Source of the DNA: Collinsella sp.
GTDB lineage: Bacteria; Actinomycetota; Coriobacteriia; Coriobacteriales; Coriobacteriaceae
Direction: 5' to 3'
NCBI GenBank assembly: GCA_019414465.1
Contig: DXLY01000009.1
Span: forward strand, 22,643-38,677
DNA: 16,035 nucleotides
Notes under the pieces: generated by a model
The model's input: the letters and a program-made list of their open reading frames with translations, nothing else
Told to the model about the DNA's origin: nothing
Database searches by the model: none
In this document: one piece after another, positions 15,330 through 16,035 of the stretch
Layout of the letters: each line of letters starts with the position of its first letter
Numbering within the stretch: position 1 is the stretch's first letter
Program-made: the position numbers and the translations under genes

Positions 15330-15348
15330 CCACCCGCTATGCGGGTGG
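15330..15348 (+). repeat. Left-end hairpin of the IS200-type element
   Basis: CCACCCGC, loop TAT, GCGGGTGG form a perfect 8-bp stem, preceded by AAA. In this family TnpA binds such subterminal hairpins as single-stranded DNA. A second small palindrome, GGCTTT-AC-AAAGCC, follows at 15357-15370. Confidence 0.75.
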
Positions 15349-15368
15349 AGACAAACGGCTTTACAAAG

Positions 15369-15430
15369 CCACCCCTCCGACCGATATTGACGATTGTTCA
15401 GGCCGTCAAGAATTCGAGTCGAAGGGGTGG
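15369..15430 (+). promoter_or_regulatory. tnpA leader hairpin that buries the ribosome binding site
   Basis: CCACCCCTCCGAC (15369-15381) pairs with GTCGAAGGGGTGG (15418-15430) at 12 of 13 positions. The 3' arm contains AAGGGG (15422-15427), the tnpA Shine-Dalgarno. The stem continues inward with CGA/TCG and TTGACG (15387-15392)/CGTCAA (15404-15409). Blocking of tnpA translation by such a leader stem is established for Salmonella IS200; the same role here is inferred from structure. Confidence 0.75.
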
Positions 15431-15435
15431 TCGCC

Positions 15436-15894
15436 ATGGCCCAGAAGGCCTACAGCCTTTCCCACACGAAGTGGATGTGCAAGTACCACATCGTGTTCAC
15501 GCCGAAGTATAGGCGCAAAGTGATCTACAACCAAATCAGGAGCGACATAGGGGAGATCCTCAGGAAGCTGTGCGAGTACAAGGGGATCGAGATAATCGAG
15601 GGGCACCTGATGCCCGACCACGTGCACGTGCTGCTGGCGATCCCGCCGAAGTACAGCGTCGCGAGCGTCATGGGCTACCTGAAGGGGAAGAGCTCGCTGA
15701 TGATATTCGACAGGCACGCCAGCCTCAAGTACAAGTTCGGCAACAGGAAGTTCTGGGCGGAGGGCTACTACGTGTCCACCGTCGGCCTGAACGAGGCGAC
15801 GATCGCCAAGTACATCAGGGAGCAGGAGTCCCATGACATCGCGCTGGACAAGCTGAGCGTGAAGGAGTACGAGGACCCCTTCAAGAGGGGGTGA
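15436..15894 (+). CDS. tnpA: IS200-type transposase TnpA (Y1 HUH family)
   Basis: This 152-residue single-strand transposase has the usual length for the family. It cuts and rejoins the top strand at the two ends of the element through a covalent 5'-phosphotyrosine bond and acts as a dimer. The HUH metal motif is His62-Val-His64 (MPDHVHVLL) and the catalytic tyrosine is Tyr126 in AKYIREQ. The N-terminal core KYHIVFTPKYRRKV is typical. The start at 15436 is set by AAGGGG (15422-15427), eight bases upstream; a longer frame from 15394 would begin inside the leader hairpin. Seven of its eight arginines use AGG, unlike the neighbouring genes, which use CGC and CGT. The reading frame is intact, so the element may still be mobile. 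Confidence 0.95.
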   Translation: MAQKAYSLSHTKWMCKYHIVFTPKYRRKVIYNQIRSDIGEILRKLCEYKGIEIIEGHLMPDHVHVLLAIPPKYSVASVMGYLKGKSSLMIFDRHASLKYKFGNRKFWAEGYYVSTVGLNEATIAKYIREQESHDIALDKLSVKEYEDPFKRG

Positions 15895-16005
15895 TGCTGC
15901 CGGTTCGACCGGCGCGCCACGGGTCAAGATGCACTAGGCCTGGACGAAGTCCGGGCCCGCGCCTTTAGACGCGAGCCCGGGGCCCGTGGGTTATACCCTA
16001 AGAGC
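15895..16005 (+). other. Structured GC-rich segment between tnpA and the right end
   Basis: Three stems are visible: GCCGGT-TCG-ACCGGC (15899-15913), GCCTGGAC-GAA-GTCCGGGC (15938-15956, one wobble), and CGCG (15958-15961) pairing with CGCG (15970-15973). No reading frame of note is present. It may be a transcript 3' untranslated region or a remnant of a longer relative's right end. Confidence 0.5.
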
Positions 16006-16006
16006 A

Positions 16007-16029
16007 AACCACCCTTTTTAAGGGTGGTT
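16007..16029 (+). repeat. Right-end hairpin of the IS200-type element
   Basis: AACCACCCTT (16007-16016), loop TTT, AAGGGTGGTT (16020-16029) form a perfect 10-bp stem. Its first bases repeat those of the left-end hairpin. In this family the right cut site lies a few bases 3' of this stem, so the element ends at or just past the window edge. It could also act as a weak terminator for tnpA. Confidence 0.75.
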
Positions 16030-16035
16030 CTGATT

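Larger units (their letters stand above)
15327..16030 (+). mobile_element. IS200-type insertion sequence (IS200/IS605 family, tnpA only)
   Basis: It consists of a left-end hairpin, a leader hairpin over the tnpA ribosome binding site, a Y1 transposase gene and a right-end hairpin. Both end hairpins start AAACCACCC and close with GGGTGG, as expected for sites bound by the same TnpA. There are no terminal inverted repeats and no target duplication, in keeping with the family. No tnpB is present. The exact borders are uncertain: the left cut site may lie anywhere from about 15290 to 15329, and the right cut site is at or beyond the window end. Confidence 0.82.

Overview
The window is GC-rich, densely coded bacterial chromosome. 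Gene content and style fit a gut Coriobacteriia actinobacterium, probably Collinsella or a close relative. The clues are a paired WYL-domain regulator operon of the actinobacterial PafB/PafC kind, an exonuclease-DinG fusion, an LPxTG surface protein with Cna-B domains, CGC/CGT-biased arginine codons in the resident genes, and TATACT or TACAAT -10 boxes. The genus is inferred from gene content; no marker gene proves it.

Positions 1-5933 are housekeeping and regulation. The first bases hold the 5' end of a leftward gene, possibly rlmN. A promoter then drives ddl (D-Ala-D-Ala ligase), which overlaps by 7 nt a long gene fusing a DEDDh exonuclease to a DinG/XPD-like helicase. Converging on it, with a 4-nt overlap, are two leftward WYL-domain regulators in one operon.

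Positions 5934-9628 hold a rightward two-gene unit. Its first gene encodes a 1065-residue membrane protein with an M28-peptidase-like fold. About 675 residues of acidic, Pro/Ala-rich, probably disordered sequence split the fold, and most metal ligands appear to be replaced. The second gene encodes a 72-residue single-pass membrane protein. A strong terminator follows.

Positions 9636-13067, leftward, encode a large cell-wall-anchored adhesin. It has a signal peptide, an N-terminal thioester-domain-like region (Cys70/Gln128), six Cna-B-like domains, a C-terminal module and LPATG.

Positions 13322-13482 are a complete tRNA-Gly(CCC) unit with promoter, gene and terminator. The next 280 bases carry copies of the tRNA 3' end and T-arm in both orientations, joined to hairpins with a GCGAAGC core. 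purB (adenylosuccinate lyase) follows, with its own terminator.

Positions from about 15300 to the window end are an IS200-type element. It has left- and right-end hairpins, a Y1 HUH transposase with AGG-biased arginine codons, and a leader stem that buries the transposase ribosome binding site, as in the known IS200 control mechanism.

The least explained items are the split, apparently ligand-poor M28-like membrane protein and its partner, and the tRNA-tail/hairpin repeats between tRNA-Gly and purB. Neither can be called a new system from sequence alone.
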